Assembly (NCBI RefSeq): GCF_018881775.1 | Contig: NZ_JACVPR010000001.1 | Coordinates: forward strand, 496,001 to 560,000 | Reading direction: 5' to 3' | Source: Polynucleobacter sp. MWH-Loch1C5 | GTDB taxonomy: Bacteria > Pseudomonadota > Gammaproteobacteria > Burkholderiales > Burkholderiaceae | Length of the DNA: 64,000 bases | In this document: one piece after another, positions 9,168 to 17,674 of the stretch | How the letters are laid out: each line of letters starts with the position of its first letter | How positions within the stretch are numbered: position 1 is the first letter of the stretch | Translations under genes and position numbers: made by a program | Notes under the pieces: generated by a model | Told to the model about the DNA's origin: nothing | The model's input: only the letters and a program-made list of their open reading frames with translations | The model's database searches: none

Positions 9168-10513
9168 TGCGCGCTTATCAATTTCTAAGCTCTCGACTCA
9201 GAACGATGTCTAAAAAGAAGACACAGAACTCTGAGCGTCGCAAGGTGTTGCGAAGCGCTGCGAAGTTAGGCGGGGGCATTTTGTTACTGAGCTTAGGGCC
9301 CGCCCAAATTGCCTGGGGTGCAAAAATTTTGGCCGTGCGTGTTTGGCCTGCTGAAGACTACACCCGTGTCACTCTTGAAACCGATGAAGCTCTCAAAATT
9401 ACACATCAGCTACTCCATCAACCCGAACGCTTAGTGGTTGATATTGAGGGCCTTGAACTCACTCAACCTCTCAAAGAACTCGTCGCTAAAGTGAAACCCA
9501 ATGACCCCTATATCTCTCAAGTGAGAGTCGGGCAGTTTCAAGCGAAGGTTGTACGTCTCGTTTTTGATCTTAAAGAAAGTATTCAGCCACAACTATTTAC
9601 TCTGGATCCCATTGCAAACTACCAACATCGCTTAGTCTTTGATTTATATCCTACAGTCGCTAACGATCCACTCATGGCGCTGGTTCGTAACAGCGCCAAG
9701 AAAGCTGCAGCCCTGGAAGCGGAAGATCCTATTGGCGAGATTGCGCGACGCGAGGCGCTCAAGAAAGATCCAGAGCTGGCTCAAAAAGCACCCCCTAAAC
9801 ATCGACGCCTACTCACGATTGCAATTGATCCAGGTCATGGTGGCGAAGATCCAGGAGCGATTGGACGACGGGGTTCTAAAGAAAAAGATATCGTTTTATC
9901 GATTGCTCGACGCCTGCGCGACAAAATTGAGCAAGAACCTGATATGCGTTCATTTATGACGCGCGATGGTGACTACTTTGTACCACTCCATGTGCGCGTG
10001 AACAAAGCACGTCGCATACAAGCTGACTTATTCGTATCTGTTCACGCAGATGCGTTTGTGCAGCCCCATGCGCGAGGCGCATCGGTTTATGCTCTGTCGC
10101 AGCAAGGTGCCACTAGCACTGCAGCGCGCTGGATTGCGAATAAAGAAAATTCAGCTGACTTAATTGGCGGCCTCAATATCAAGACGAAGGATCGTCAAGT
10201 GGCAGAAATGCTGCTAGATATGTCAACGACTGCTCAAATTAAAGATAGCTTAACAGCAGGTCATGCCGTTTTGCGTGAGATTGGTGGTTTTGCTCGCTTA
10301 CATAAACGCCAAGTGGAGCAAGCTAGCTTTGCGGTATTAAAAGCTCCTGACGTGCCCTCTATCCTAATTGAAACCGCTTTCATTAGTAACCCCGAAGAAG
10401 AATCACGCCTGAATGATGAACGCTATCAAGATCAGATTGCAACCGCGATTGTGCGGGGTATCCGTCAATACTTTGCCAAGAATCCCCCAGTCGCAAAATC
10501 ACGGCAAATCTGA
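9167..10513 (+). CDS. amiC: N-acetylmuramoyl-L-alanine amidase AmiC-like, Tat-exported
   Basis: Periplasmic zinc amidase that cuts the peptide from septal peptidoglycan. A Tat-type signal (SERRKVLRSAAKLGG followed by a hydrophobic stretch ending in GAK) covers the N-terminus. An AMIN domain follows (about residues 50–150, targeting to the septum), then a basic linker and an Amidase_3 domain (from about residue 220) with zinc-ligand motifs DPGHGGEDPGA and SVHADAF. The start at 9167 overlaps the tsaE stop; 9206 is an alternative that puts the twin arginine closer to the N-terminus. TonB-independent inner-envelope role inferred from family. Confidence 0.93.
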   Translation: MRAYQFLSSRLRTMSKKKTQNSERRKVLRSAAKLGGGILLLSLGPAQIAWGAKILAVRVWPAEDYTRVTLETDEALKITHQLLHQPERLVVDIEGLELTQPLKELVAKVKPNDPYISQVRVGQFQAKVVRLVFDLKESIQPQLFTLDPIANYQHRLVFDLYPTVANDPLMALVRNSAKKAAALEAEDPIGEIARREALKKDPELAQKAPPKHRRLLTIAIDPGHGGEDPGAIGRRGSKEKDIVLSIARRLRDKIEQEPDMRSFMTRDGDYFVPLHVRVNKARRIQADLFVSVHADAFVQPHARGASVYALSQQGATSTAARWIANKENSADLIGGLNIKTKDRQVAEMLLDMSTTAQIKDSLTAGHAVLREIGGFARLHKRQVEQASFAVLKAPDVPSILIETAFISNPEEESRLNDERYQDQIATAIVRGIRQYFAKNPPVAKSRQI

Positions 10514-10540
10514 AATCTAGCTTAGGAATAAAAAATTAGC

Positions 10541-10546
10541 TATAAT
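10541..10546 (+). promoter_or_regulatory. Probable −10 box of the tRNA-Lys promoter
   Basis: A perfect TATAAT lies about 39 bases before the mature tRNA 5' end and just after the amiC stop. No convincing −35 hexamer is seen at the standard distance, so only the −10 is claimed. Confidence 0.5.
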
Positions 10547-10584
10547 CTTTGTTTTCGTGCAATAGCATGAAGAAATAACGGTCT

Positions 10585-10660
10585 GGGTCGGTAGCTCAGT
10601 CGGTAGAGCAGCGGACTTTTAATCCGTTGGTCGCGAGTTCGAGTCTCGCCCGACCCACCA
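10585..10660 (+). tRNA. tRNA-Lys (anticodon TTT)
   Basis: Full 76-base cloverleaf with encoded CCA. Acceptor arms GGGTCGG/CCGACCC, D-arm GCTC/GAGC, anticodon stem GCGGA/TCCGT with loop CTTTTAA (anticodon TTT) and T-arm GCGAG/CTCGC with TTCGAGT loop all pair. Its 3' 34 bases recur, with three differences, at 12100–12133. Confidence 0.98.
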
Positions 10661-10669
10661 AGCATTACT

Positions 10670-10697
10670 AAGCCTCGCTTATTGCGGGGCTTTTTTA
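10670..10697 (+). terminator. Rho-independent terminator of tRNA-Lys
   Basis: Stem AAGCCTCGC (10670–10678) / GCGGGGCTT (10684–10692), one G·T pair, TTATT loop, then a T-run. Located nine bases after the tRNA 3' end. Confidence 0.9.
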
Positions 10698-10746
10698 TAT
10701 CTGTTGAAGGCCTACCGTTCACTAGCAAACCAGATCAAATCCCCTC

Positions 10747-11412
10747 TCACTTAAGTGATTCAAGGAATGTGACCGCCCTTTGTGCCGCCTCATCGTAAGC
10801 TGGTCTGTAATTGAGCACATCGATTACAGCGAACTGGGCTTTTAGCACTGCCGCTCTGCTAGCAATCTGACTTATAAATTGCTCAGCGTTCTTTCGCAAG
10901 AACTTAGCGGCTTTTGCCAAGGCCTCAGGTTCACGCTCAATAACTAAAGACAGATCAAATAAATCACGAGCAGTCGCCCTATCACCTCGATGCCATAATT
11001 TCTTTGCCACAATCTCTACAGCAGTTTCTACTCGAATATGCTGCCCACCAATATTCCATATCTCAAATGGCGCTTCAGTTAGATTTGGGGATGCCACAAA
11101 ATCAATCTCCCCTTCTGGACGAATTAACTTAACGTAAGAACTCTGATCTTCAACATAGTCAGCGCTCACGGCAGCAGCTACATCGCTCAAGCGTGGAGTA
11201 ACAAACCCTAGATACTGAGGATCTGGGACAAAAATATCAATGTCTTTACTATGACGATGCTGATAACGAAACATCAACACCGTGCCTCCGCCAAAAGTCC
11301 AGAATGGGTCGGGCGTTCCGTGAATCTTAATATCTTCAATAATCGAAAGTGCATGGGGCAGTAAATCTTTCCATGCGCCTTCAGGAAGATCACGCTCGAC
11401 AATATTACCCAT
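10747..11412 (-). CDS. Nucleotidyltransferase toxin of the AbiEii/AbiGii family (PF08843-like)
   Basis: A 221-residue protein with the DNA polymerase beta-like nucleotidyltransferase signature: FGGGTVLMFRY (40–50) followed by the acidic pair SKDIDIF (55–61), then a basic WHRGDRATARDLFDL stretch near residue 145 typical of AbiEii. Such toxins modify tRNA or other targets, and the tRNA-acting MenT enzymes belong here. The gene starts three bases after the stop of an upstream helix-turn-helix gene, the order antitoxin–toxin. It lies between tRNA-Lys and a duplicate of that tRNA's 3' end. The target is unknown. A degraded toxin is unlikely because the frame is intact. Confidence 0.82.
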   Translation of the reverse strand: MGNIVERDLPEGAWKDLLPHALSIIEDIKIHGTPDPFWTFGGGTVLMFRYQHRHSKDIDIFVPDPQYLGFVTPRLSDVAAAVSADYVEDQSSYVKLIRPEGEIDFVASPNLTEAPFEIWNIGGQHIRVETAVEIVAKKLWHRGDRATARDLFDLSLVIEREPEALAKAAKFLRKNAEQFISQIASRAAVLKAQFAVIDVLNYRPAYDEAAQRAVTFLESLK

Positions 11413-11415
11413 AAA

Positions 11416-11898
11416 TTACGCCCAAGCCGATCTTGGTGAATGCATCTCATGTGCCCAGCGCTGAATATTTTTCCAAATAACTTTGGGTGCCACGTGATTA
11501 CTCTTCGCCGCTTCCTCAACTGCAGACACGATAATCTCTAATGGTGCTTCATCCAATAAAGATGCTATATGAGGATAAATATTCTCAGGCAACTCTCCGC
11601 ACGCCAATGAATGTGATAAGTCACTACTTTTAAGCTTTGTCCTGTAACTGACGCTTGCCGTCTTACTTGCCATATCAAGGCCATGGTGCTTTTTATGATG
11701 TTCTTGTGTAATCACATCCAAACCCAGCAAAGATAGTAAAGATAGTAACTTAGCGGCACCTAAATCATTCAAACTACCTTTCTCCAAATGATGGATGGTC
11801 GATCTTGAAAGGCCACAAAGCTTTGCCAACCGATCTTGAGATAAACCCAGATCAGTACGACGTTGCAAAACTTTCAGACCGATTTCGCGTAAGTTCAT
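11416..11898 (-). CDS. XRE-type helix-turn-helix antitoxin/repressor paired with the AbiEii-like toxin
   Basis: A 160-residue protein. Residues 1–60 form an XRE DNA-binding domain (LGLSQDRLAKLCGLSRSTIHHLEKG). The C-terminal half is unlike known enzymes and probably binds the toxin. The frame is open 13 codons further up, but the ATG at 11898 gives the usual HTH start and leaves the 18-bp palindrome at 11919–11936 upstream as an operator. Three bases separate it from the toxin gene. Known AbiEi antitoxins have a different winged-helix domain, so this is a variant pairing, which I infer is autoregulated. Confidence 0.82.
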   Translation of the reverse strand: MNLREIGLKVLQRRTDLGLSQDRLAKLCGLSRSTIHHLEKGSLNDLGAAKLLSLLSLLGLDVITQEHHKKHHGLDMASKTASVSYRTKLKSSDLSHSLACGELPENIYPHIASLLDEAPLEIIVSAVEEAAKSNHVAPKVIWKNIQRWAHEMHSPRSAWA

Positions 11899-11918
11899 AG
11901 GCGTACTGTAGCATAAAT

Positions 11919-11936
11919 TGTGTAATATATTACACA
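11919..11936. promoter_or_regulatory. Perfect 18-bp palindrome, probable antitoxin operator
   Basis: TGTGTAATA/TATTACACA is a perfect dyad centred about 30 bases before the antitoxin ATG, where it would overlap the promoter. The TA-rich core could also supply the −10. Binding by the neighbouring XRE protein is inferred. Confidence 0.7.
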
Positions 11937-12099
11937 TTATTTAAATAGAGATAATTTAGCATTTCCCAGGCTTGAAATCAGCCTAAGGCTTTAAACTACT
12001 TAGTGAGCAGCAATCGCACACTCAATCTCACGGTCTTTTTTGGCTTTTAGGTCATTGATTTATATAAGGTTTTAAAAAGCTACGACTTCTTTTTATCTG

Positions 12100-12133
12100 T
12101 TGGTTGCGAGTTCGAATCTCGCCCGGCCCACCA
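12100..12133 (+). repeat. Duplicated tRNA-Lys 3' end (probable att remnant)
   Basis: This 34-base stretch ending in CCA matches 10627–10660 of tRNA-Lys except at three positions (C/T, G/A, A/G). It contains the T-arm and 3' acceptor strand but no D-arm or 5' acceptor partner, so it is not a functional tRNA. Weak similarity continues into the anticodon loop. The position, on the far side of the toxin–antitoxin pair, fits a site-specific insertion scar. The gap 11937–12291 otherwise holds only the usp promoter region. Confidence 0.85.
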
Positions 12134-12291
12134 ACTGTCATCAATTCCACCTTCGCGGTGGATTTTTCTTTTCTACACACATCTCTTGTTCTATCACTTT
12201 TAATCTAGATCAATAATTAGCTACTTAAATCTCCACCCATGAGGATCATCGGGGTAGGATGAATCTGAAGATTGCTCACCAAGGAGATGTT

Positions 12292-12720
12292 ATGAAAGTA
12301 CTACTATCCATTGATGGTTCCAAATACAGCGCTAAAGCCGTAGATTATCTAATCAAGCATCAAAACCTATTTGATGTCAAAAACTCAGAATTGATAGTGA
12401 TGCATGTTCAACCTGATGTGATCCCGCCAGATGTGACCCAATATATCTCCAGAAAAGATATTACGGCTTGGTATAAGGATCAAAGCAAGCAAGCGACTAA
12501 AGCAGCTTTAGCAAAGCTTGATAAGGCCGGAATGAAGTACAAACTCATTGAAAAAATAGGGCATGTTTCCGACTCTTTGTTGGCCGAAGCTCAAAAGAGC
12601 AAGGTTGACATGATTGTGATGGGCTCCCACGGCCGTAGCTCACTCATGAGTCTGATTATGGGCTCTGTCACAAGCCAAGTACTCTCTCAAGCTAAACAAC
12701 CCGTTCTGATTATTAAGTAA
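12292..12720 (+). CDS. Universal stress protein, UspA family
   Basis: A single-domain USP of 142 residues. The start at 12292 is set by AAGGAG seven bases upstream; the open frame runs 11 codons further. The N-terminal MKVLLSIDGS and the C-terminal ATP-binding pattern MGSHGRSSLMSLIMGSVTSQ (G-x2-G-x9-GS) place it among ATP-binding members. It is probably cytosolic and stress-induced by family analogy. It stands alone, with its own terminator. Confidence 0.92.
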   Translation: MKVLLSIDGSKYSAKAVDYLIKHQNLFDVKNSELIVMHVQPDVIPPDVTQYISRKDITAWYKDQSKQATKAALAKLDKAGMKYKLIEKIGHVSDSLLAEAQKSKVDMIVMGSHGRSSLMSLIMGSVTSQVLSQAKQPVLIIK

Positions 12721-12730
12721 TCAAGAATTG

Positions 12731-12765
12731 AAACCGCCTGAAGATGTTCGGGCGGTTTTTTCTTT
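12731..12765 (+). terminator. Rho-independent terminator after the universal stress gene
   Basis: Twelve-base-pair stem 12731–12742 / 12747–12758 (one T·G pair, GATG loop) followed by a T-rich run. It separates usp from the convergent plsY. Confidence 0.93.
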
Positions 12766-12772
12766 TCTGTTT

Positions 12773-13393
12773 TTATTCTTCTTTTTTAGACTTGGAACCC
12801 AAACGAGTCTCTGTACCATTAAGCAGATTAACGATATTCGATTGATGACGCCAAATGAGTAAGGCGCTCATGATGGCAATAGCCAGCGCCATAGGCTGTA
12901 TACCGAATAAAAAGATGAAGTACAGCGGCGCGAATAAAGCGGCAATTAAAGCAGCGAGCGACGAATAGCGCATAAATACAGCAACGATGAGCCAAGTGCT
13001 TAAAGTCATGACTCCTAAAACCCAATTGATGGCGAGCAAAATACCCAATGCAGTAGCGACGCCTTTGCCACCCTTAAACCGATGAAAGATCGGGTAAAGA
13101 TGACCCACAAAGGCGGCAACAGCCACCATAGGCAATACCCAGCTCCCTAAATCAACAGGGATAAAAGCTCGAGCCAATGTGACAGCAACATACCCCTTCA
13201 GAGCATCACCGATGAGCGTGAGTAATGCAGCTAATTTATTACCAGTTCTGAGAACATTCGTAGCACCTGGGTTACCTGAACCATAGCTGTGCGGATCAGG
13301 TAATGACATGACCTTACTCACGACCACCGCGAATGACACAGAACTGATGAAATAAGCGATAGGTATAAATAGCCATTGAATACTGTCTGACAT
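12773..13393 (-). CDS. plsY: Glycerol-3-phosphate acyltransferase PlsY
   Basis: Inner-membrane enzyme that transfers acyl groups from acyl-phosphate to glycerol-3-phosphate, the first step of phospholipid synthesis. The 206-residue protein has about five to six helices and the three PlsY motifs: [30 protein letters not shown], and a late hydrophobic segment ending in [18 protein letters not shown]. It begins one base after the stop of xerD, so the two are probably an operon with xerD first. Confidence 0.96.
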   Translation of the reverse strand: MSDSIQWLFIPIAYFISSVSFAVVVSKVMSLPDPHSYGSGNPGATNVLRTGNKLAALLTLIGDALKGYVAVTLARAFIPVDLGSWVLPMVAVAAFVGHLYPIFHRFKGGKGVATALGILLAINWVLGVMTLSTWLIVAVFMRYSSLAALIAALFAPLYFIFLFGIQPMALAIAIMSALLIWRHQSNIVNLLNGTETRLGSKSKKEE

Positions 13394-13394
13394 G

Positions 13395-14354
13395 CTAAGC
13401 CCTAGGATGATGTTGTTGATGAATTGTTTTTAAACGCTCACGCGCCACATGAGTATAAATTTGCGTGGTCGAGATGTCTGCATGCCCTAATAATAACTGC
13501 ACCACTCTTAGATCTGCGCCATGATTGAGTAAGTGGGTTGCAAAAGCGTGTCTGAGGGTATGTGGAGAGAGAGCCACCTGTATACCCGCCTGCATTGCAT
13601 AGCGTTTAATCATATGCCAGAAGGTTTGACGCGCCATCGGCTCAGTACCGGCTCTGGCAATAAACAAATATTGATTTTGATAATCCCCCAGTAGCTGAGG
13701 TCTCGCTTCTTCAATATAGCGCTTTAACCAATCTGCAGCGGTTGCGCCAAAAGGTACAAGCCGGTCTTTACCCCCTTTACCACTCACCACTCTCACAACA
13801 CCTTCATTCATGCCAAGCTCAACCGTTTTAAGGCTCACAATCTCCGAGACGCGCAAACCACTAGCATACATCAGCTCTAACATCGTGCGATCCCGTAAAC
13901 CCATGGTTGTTTCTGTATTCGGTGCTGCTAAGAGGGCCTCAACTTGAGCCTCCGATAAGGTCTTAGGAAATCGTGGTGCTTGTTTCGCAGCGCGAATATG
14001 CAGGCAAGGATCATCAGCGATGACTTGAGTCCGAATTGCGTAACGGTAAAAACGTTTTAAGACCGTGAGCCGACGATTACTGGTTGTTGCTTTATCCGAT
14101 CGTCGTATAGCCATATAACCCAGAATATCGGCCTCTTGCACTTGATGTAAATCTTTTTGCTTACTAGCTAACCACTGGGCAAATAATTTGAGATCTTGGC
14201 GATAAGCCGCTAAGGTATTTTTTGACAATCCGTCTTCTAACCAACAGATATCGGTAAATCGTTCGATTTGGATCAGACTTTTTTGATAAGCAGGTCCTAG
14301 AGCTTCATGCTCTAATATCTCAGATGGTGAATTGTGACTGCTTTTTTTGACCAT
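13395..14354 (-). CDS. xerD: Site-specific tyrosine recombinase XerD
   Basis: Resolves chromosome dimers at dif together with XerC. The 319-residue protein has an N-terminal core-binding SAM-like domain (about residues 30–120) and a catalytic domain with the conserved arginine in [12 protein letters not shown], the [12 protein letters not shown] box, the [15 protein letters not shown] segment and the nucleophilic tyrosine in IYTHV. An extra 20–25 charged residues precede the usual N-terminus. XerD rather than XerC is chosen from the spelling of the H-box region and conserved location; no phage or island genes are adjacent. Confidence 0.93.
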   Translation of the reverse strand: MVKKSSHNSPSEILEHEALGPAYQKSLIQIERFTDICWLEDGLSKNTLAAYRQDLKLFAQWLASKQKDLHQVQEADILGYMAIRRSDKATTSNRRLTVLKRFYRYAIRTQVIADDPCLHIRAAKQAPRFPKTLSEAQVEALLAAPNTETTMGLRDRTMLELMYASGLRVSEIVSLKTVELGMNEGVVRVVSGKGGKDRLVPFGATAADWLKRYIEEARPQLLGDYQNQYLFIARAGTEPMARQTFWHMIKRYAMQAGIQVALSPHTLRHAFATHLLNHGADLRVVQLLLGHADISTTQIYTHVARERLKTIHQQHHPRA

Positions 14355-14378
14355 AGTTGGATTCTATAAGAGCCTATT

Positions 14379-15275
14379 TTGAACTCTGCTTTTTTATTAC
14401 TGCCTGACTTCTTACTGATTTTGCTCGGTTTTATCTTGATGCGCTATACGCATCTCAAGCGTGATCTATGGGACGGTGTTGAAAAGCTCACGTATTTCGT
14501 TTTATTCCCCGCCCTACTTTTTCATGCGATTAATCAAACACGTTTTGATTGGGGCGGCACTTCGAATATGCTTTTGGTCGCCTTCCTCACTTTTGGATCA
14601 GGTATTTTTCTGAGCTTTCTATCACATTGGTATGCCAAAGATCGCCTCTCGTGGGCAAGTGGCTTTCAAACAGCATTCCGCTTTAACTCCTATATCGCCT
14701 TTGCTGCTGCTGGTCGCCTAGCAGGTGAAGAAGGTGTGGCTTTAATGGCACTGACTACGGGCTGTATGGTGCCCGTGGCCAATGCAGTCGCCGTCTATGC
14801 ACTAGCGCGACATTCAGAACAACACCTCTTTAAAGAGCTCATCAAAAATCCTCTGTTGGTCGCAACTTGCCTAGGACTCATCAGTAATATTTTTGAATGG
14901 CGCCTGCCCGATTACATTGCCTTGGGTGTCTCACGCCTCGGTTCAGCATCGATTGCCCTAGGACTCATGACAGTGGGCGCAGGGCTCATGTGGTTGCAAA
15001 ATAAACGCGATGGGGTATTAATTGCCTACTGGACAAGTGTCAAGCTACTGGCCATGCCAGCCATTGCTCTGGGCTTAGGATTATTTTTTGGCTTACCGAG
15101 TGCACAACTGAATAACGTGGTTCTTTTTGCCGCGATGCCTACAGCAACCAGTGCATTTGTCTTGGCTAACCGCATGGGTGGCGATGGCACGATTGTCGCT
15201 ATTGCTATATCTGTGATGACAGTCTTGGCTGCTGTGACAATCCCTATTTGGCTCACGGTATTACAAAGCGTTTAA
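14379..15275 (+). CDS. AEC (auxin efflux carrier) family transporter
   Basis: A 298-residue protein with about ten hydrophobic segments in two repeats, typical of the AEC/bile-acid-like permeases. The substrate is not predictable from sequence. The first codon in the frame is TTG at 14379, which gives a normal AEC start (LLPDFLLILLGFILMR); the next ATG would delete the first helix. It is divergent from xerD by 24 bases, so both promoters overlap coding or 5' regions. Confidence 0.88.
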   Translation: MNSAFLLLPDFLLILLGFILMRYTHLKRDLWDGVEKLTYFVLFPALLFHAINQTRFDWGGTSNMLLVAFLTFGSGIFLSFLSHWYAKDRLSWASGFQTAFRFNSYIAFAAAGRLAGEEGVALMALTTGCMVPVANAVAVYALARHSEQHLFKELIKNPLLVATCLGLISNIFEWRLPDYIALGVSRLGSASIALGLMTVGAGLMWLQNKRDGVLIAYWTSVKLLAMPAIALGLGLFFGLPSAQLNNVVLFAAMPTATSAFVLANRMGGDGTIVAIAISVMTVLAAVTIPIWLTVLQSV

Positions 15276-15316
15276 GTGTCCTTAGCTATTACTTTAAGCT
15301 TTCAGTTGCCCTGATC

Positions 15317-16327
15317 CTAGGGCAAGATCGATGGCTCAATGCTGAGAGTGACGCCAAATTTTTCTTGGACAGCTGCTTGTATTTCTTGGGCTAATTGAAT
15401 GAGCTCCTGCCCAGTGCCCTCGCCATAGTGAACCAGGACTAACGCTTGTTTTTCATAAACACCAACTTGCCCACGACGATAGTCTTTGTAAGCACATTGA
15501 TCAATCAGCCAACCCGCTGCTAATTTCCACCCCTTTGGATTGGCATAGGCCACCAATTGCGGAAAGCGTTCTTTCAATTGCAGATAGGTTTTTTCATCCA
15601 CCACCGGATTATGAAAAAAACTTCCTGCATTACCTAGCACCTGAGGATCAGGCAATTTGCTACGCCGAATCTCACAAATAGCATCAAATATCATTCTGGG
15701 TTTAATGTCTTGTGCTGGTAGATCTTTAAAACGTTGTAGAACATCCGCGTAAGCGAGATTCACTTGCCATGGTTTTTGAAGCGCGAAGGTCACACTGGCA
15801 ACGAGATAACGCTGCGGTTCTTCTTTGAAAATACTGTGGCGATAAGCAAAATGACAATCTTTTGCAAAAAGTGTTCGCCATGACTGAGTATGTCGATCAT
15901 AGGCTTTGAGTGAATGGAAAACATCTTTGATTTCCAAACCATAGGCGCCAATGTTCTGTATAGGCGCCGCGCCCACCGTGCCAGGGATCAATGCAAGATT
16001 TTCTAGGCCGGGGCAATTTTGCTCCAGCGTCCAGCTTACAAAGTCATGCCAGCTCTCACCAGCCGCCGCCTCAATCAAGACAGTACTATCAGTGGCTTCC
16101 AGGATTTTTTTACCCTGCAAGGCCATGATGGCCGTTTTACCTGGCAAATCATCCCTTAAAACAATATTGCTACCACCGCCCAAAACTCGCCAGGGGGTGT
16201 CTGGATCTAATTGACTGGCAAAGATTTCAATATCATTTTCAGTTTCTAGATGGCAAAGTTCAGCCGCCTTCACGGCAAAGCCAAACGTGTTGTAATGCTG
16301 TAAATTCGCAGAAAATTCTGTCCTCAT
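15317..16327 (-). CDS. murB: UDP-N-acetylmuramate dehydrogenase MurB (type I)
   Basis: FAD enzyme that reduces UDP-GlcNAc-enolpyruvate to UDP-MurNAc. The 336-residue protein has YNTFGFAVKA at the N-terminus, the FAD motif RVLGGGSNIVLRDD, GLENLALIPGTVGAAPIQNIGAYG, the catalytic YRHSIFK and the serine-containing GNAGSFFHNP. Type I is shown by the extra C-terminal segment (about residues 230–320). The gene is divergent from yajQ and probably monocistronic. Confidence 0.96.
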   Translation of the reverse strand: MRTEFSANLQHYNTFGFAVKAAELCHLETENDIEIFASQLDPDTPWRVLGGGSNIVLRDDLPGKTAIMALQGKKILEATDSTVLIEAAAGESWHDFVSWTLEQNCPGLENLALIPGTVGAAPIQNIGAYGLEIKDVFHSLKAYDRHTQSWRTLFAKDCHFAYRHSIFKEEPQRYLVASVTFALQKPWQVNLAYADVLQRFKDLPAQDIKPRMIFDAICEIRRSKLPDPQVLGNAGSFFHNPVVDEKTYLQLKERFPQLVAYANPKGWKLAAGWLIDQCAYKDYRRGQVGVYEKQALVLVHYGEGTGQELIQLAQEIQAAVQEKFGVTLSIEPSILP

Positions 16328-16387
16328 GACACAATCTTAACTGTGATTATTGTTCAACCCATTTTTTAGACGATGAGTAGGTGTTAA

Positions 16388-16873
16388 ATGCCATCTTTTG
16401 ACGTTGTATGTGAACCTGATATGGTCGAAGTGAAAAATGCACTCGATCAAGCCAATAAAGAAATCTCGACCCGTTTTGACTTTAAGGGCTCGGATGCGCG
16501 CATTGAGCACAAAGAGGAAGAACTTACCCTCTTTGGCGATGATGACTTCAAAATCAAACAAGTCAAAGACGTTTTGCTCTCGAAACTCGCCAAACGCCAA
16601 GTCGATGTGCGCTTTTTAAAAGATGGCAAACTCGAAACCATCTCTGGTGATAAGCGTAAGCAAACTATCACCATCCAAAAAGGTATTAATCAAGAGTTGG
16701 CCAAGAAGATTGTGCGCATCATCAAAGATAGCAAGATGAAAGTACAAGCCAGTATTCAAGGCGATGCGGTGCGCATCACAGGCGGTAAACGTGATGATCT
16801 GCAAGCTGCTATTGCACTCTTGCGCAAGGATGTTGAAGACGCGCCGCTAGGCTTTAACAACTTTAGAGACTGA
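16388..16873 (+). CDS. yajQ: YajQ family nucleotide/cyclic-di-GMP-binding protein
   Basis: A 161-residue cytosolic protein with the YajQ start [20 protein letters not shown] and the repeated basic beta-rich segments [10 protein letters not shown] and [18 protein letters not shown]. Family members bind c-di-GMP and act as cofactors of LysR-type regulators in Xanthomonas and Pseudomonas. No partner is adjacent here. Single gene, followed by a strong terminator. Confidence 0.95.
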   Translation: MPSFDVVCEPDMVEVKNALDQANKEISTRFDFKGSDARIEHKEEELTLFGDDDFKIKQVKDVLLSKLAKRQVDVRFLKDGKLETISGDKRKQTITIQKGINQELAKKIVRIIKDSKMKVQASIQGDAVRITGGKRDDLQAAIALLRKDVEDAPLGFNNFRD

Positions 16874-16942
16874 GAAACTGATTGAGCTGATTTAAAAAGT
16901 TCATTCGAGTCTTAAAAGCGAATCCAAGCTGTATCAATAAAA

Positions 16943-16972
16943 AACCCCGCTTTAATCAGCGGGGTTCTTTTT
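16943..16972. terminator. Bidirectional terminator between yajQ and sodB
   Basis: Stem AACCCCGCT (16943–16951) / AGCGGGGTT (16958–16966), six-base loop, A-run on the left and T-run on the right, placed between convergent genes. Confidence 0.93.
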
Positions 16973-17003
16973 TCTTCTTGTTACTTTTTGATACTGGAAA
17001 ATC

Positions 17004-17582
17004 TTAGGCAAAGTTTTTCGCAACGAAATCCCAGTTCACTAAGTTCCAGAATGCCTCAACATACTTAGGACGGGCATTGCGGTAATCCACATAGTAAGCA
17101 TGCTCCCACACGTCACATGTCAACAAGGCTTTAGCATCTGTTGTGAGTGGTGTAGCAGCGTTGGATGTGGATACGAGATCTAAGCTTCCATCAGCTTTTT
17201 TAACTAACCAAGCCCAACCTGAACCAAAGGTACCGATTGCGCACTTCGTGAATTCTTCTTTGAATTTATCAAATGAACCCCACTTGGCATTGATTGCATC
17301 AGCCAATGCGCCGGTTGGTGCACCACCACCGTTAGGCTTTAAACCCATCCAGTAAAAAGTGTGGTTCCAGACTTGTGCGGCATTGTTAAAAACGCCACCT
17401 GAAGATTTTTTAACAATCTCTTCCAAGCCCATGTTTTCAAACTCAGTGCCCTTGATGAGGTTATTGAGGTTAGTCACATAGGTTTGATGGTGTTTGCCAT
17501 AGTGAAACTCGAGAGTTTCTTTAGAAATATGGGGGGCCAATGCATCTAAGGCATAAGGCAATTGGGGTAATGCGTGCTCCAT
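17004..17582 (-). CDS. sodB: Iron superoxide dismutase
   Basis: Detoxifies superoxide in the cytosol. The 192-residue protein shows the metal ligands in the usual places: H near residue 27 in [14 protein letters not shown] in [12 protein letters not shown] in [17 protein letters not shown] and the following H. The glutamine in [11 protein letters not shown] and [11 protein letters not shown] mark the Fe-type rather than the Mn-type. A strong AAGGAG lies seven bases before the ATG. Confidence 0.97.
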   Translation of the reverse strand: MEHALPQLPYALDALAPHISKETLEFHYGKHHQTYVTNLNNLIKGTEFENMGLEEIVKKSSGGVFNNAAQVWNHTFYWMGLKPNGGGAPTGALADAINAKWGSFDKFKEEFTKCAIGTFGSGWAWLVKKADGSLDLVSTSNAATPLTTDAKALLTCDVWEHAYYVDYRNARPKYVEAFWNLVNWDFVAKNFA

Positions 17583-17674
17583 ACGAGTCTCCTTAAATTA
17601 CTTCAATCATGACTACAACTTCATTCACTTCGATAAAAATGGGTGATAGCCCAAGATTGTCTATTTTAATCTTG

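Noticed and set aside
10540-10728. A 62-codon minus-strand frame across the tRNA gene
   Set aside because: It is the antisense of tRNA-Lys; its arginine-rich sequence is a well-known artefact of annotating across tRNAs.
12000-12133. A second complete tRNA at 12.1 kb
   Set aside because: Only the T-arm, 3' acceptor strand and part of the anticodon arm are recognisable; no 5' acceptor or D-arm pairs.
13395-14354. Island integrase
   Set aside because: Motifs and plsY-linked context fit the housekeeping XerD; no attachment repeats adjoin it. It could in principle act on the tRNA-Lys site 1.3 kb away, but nothing supports that.
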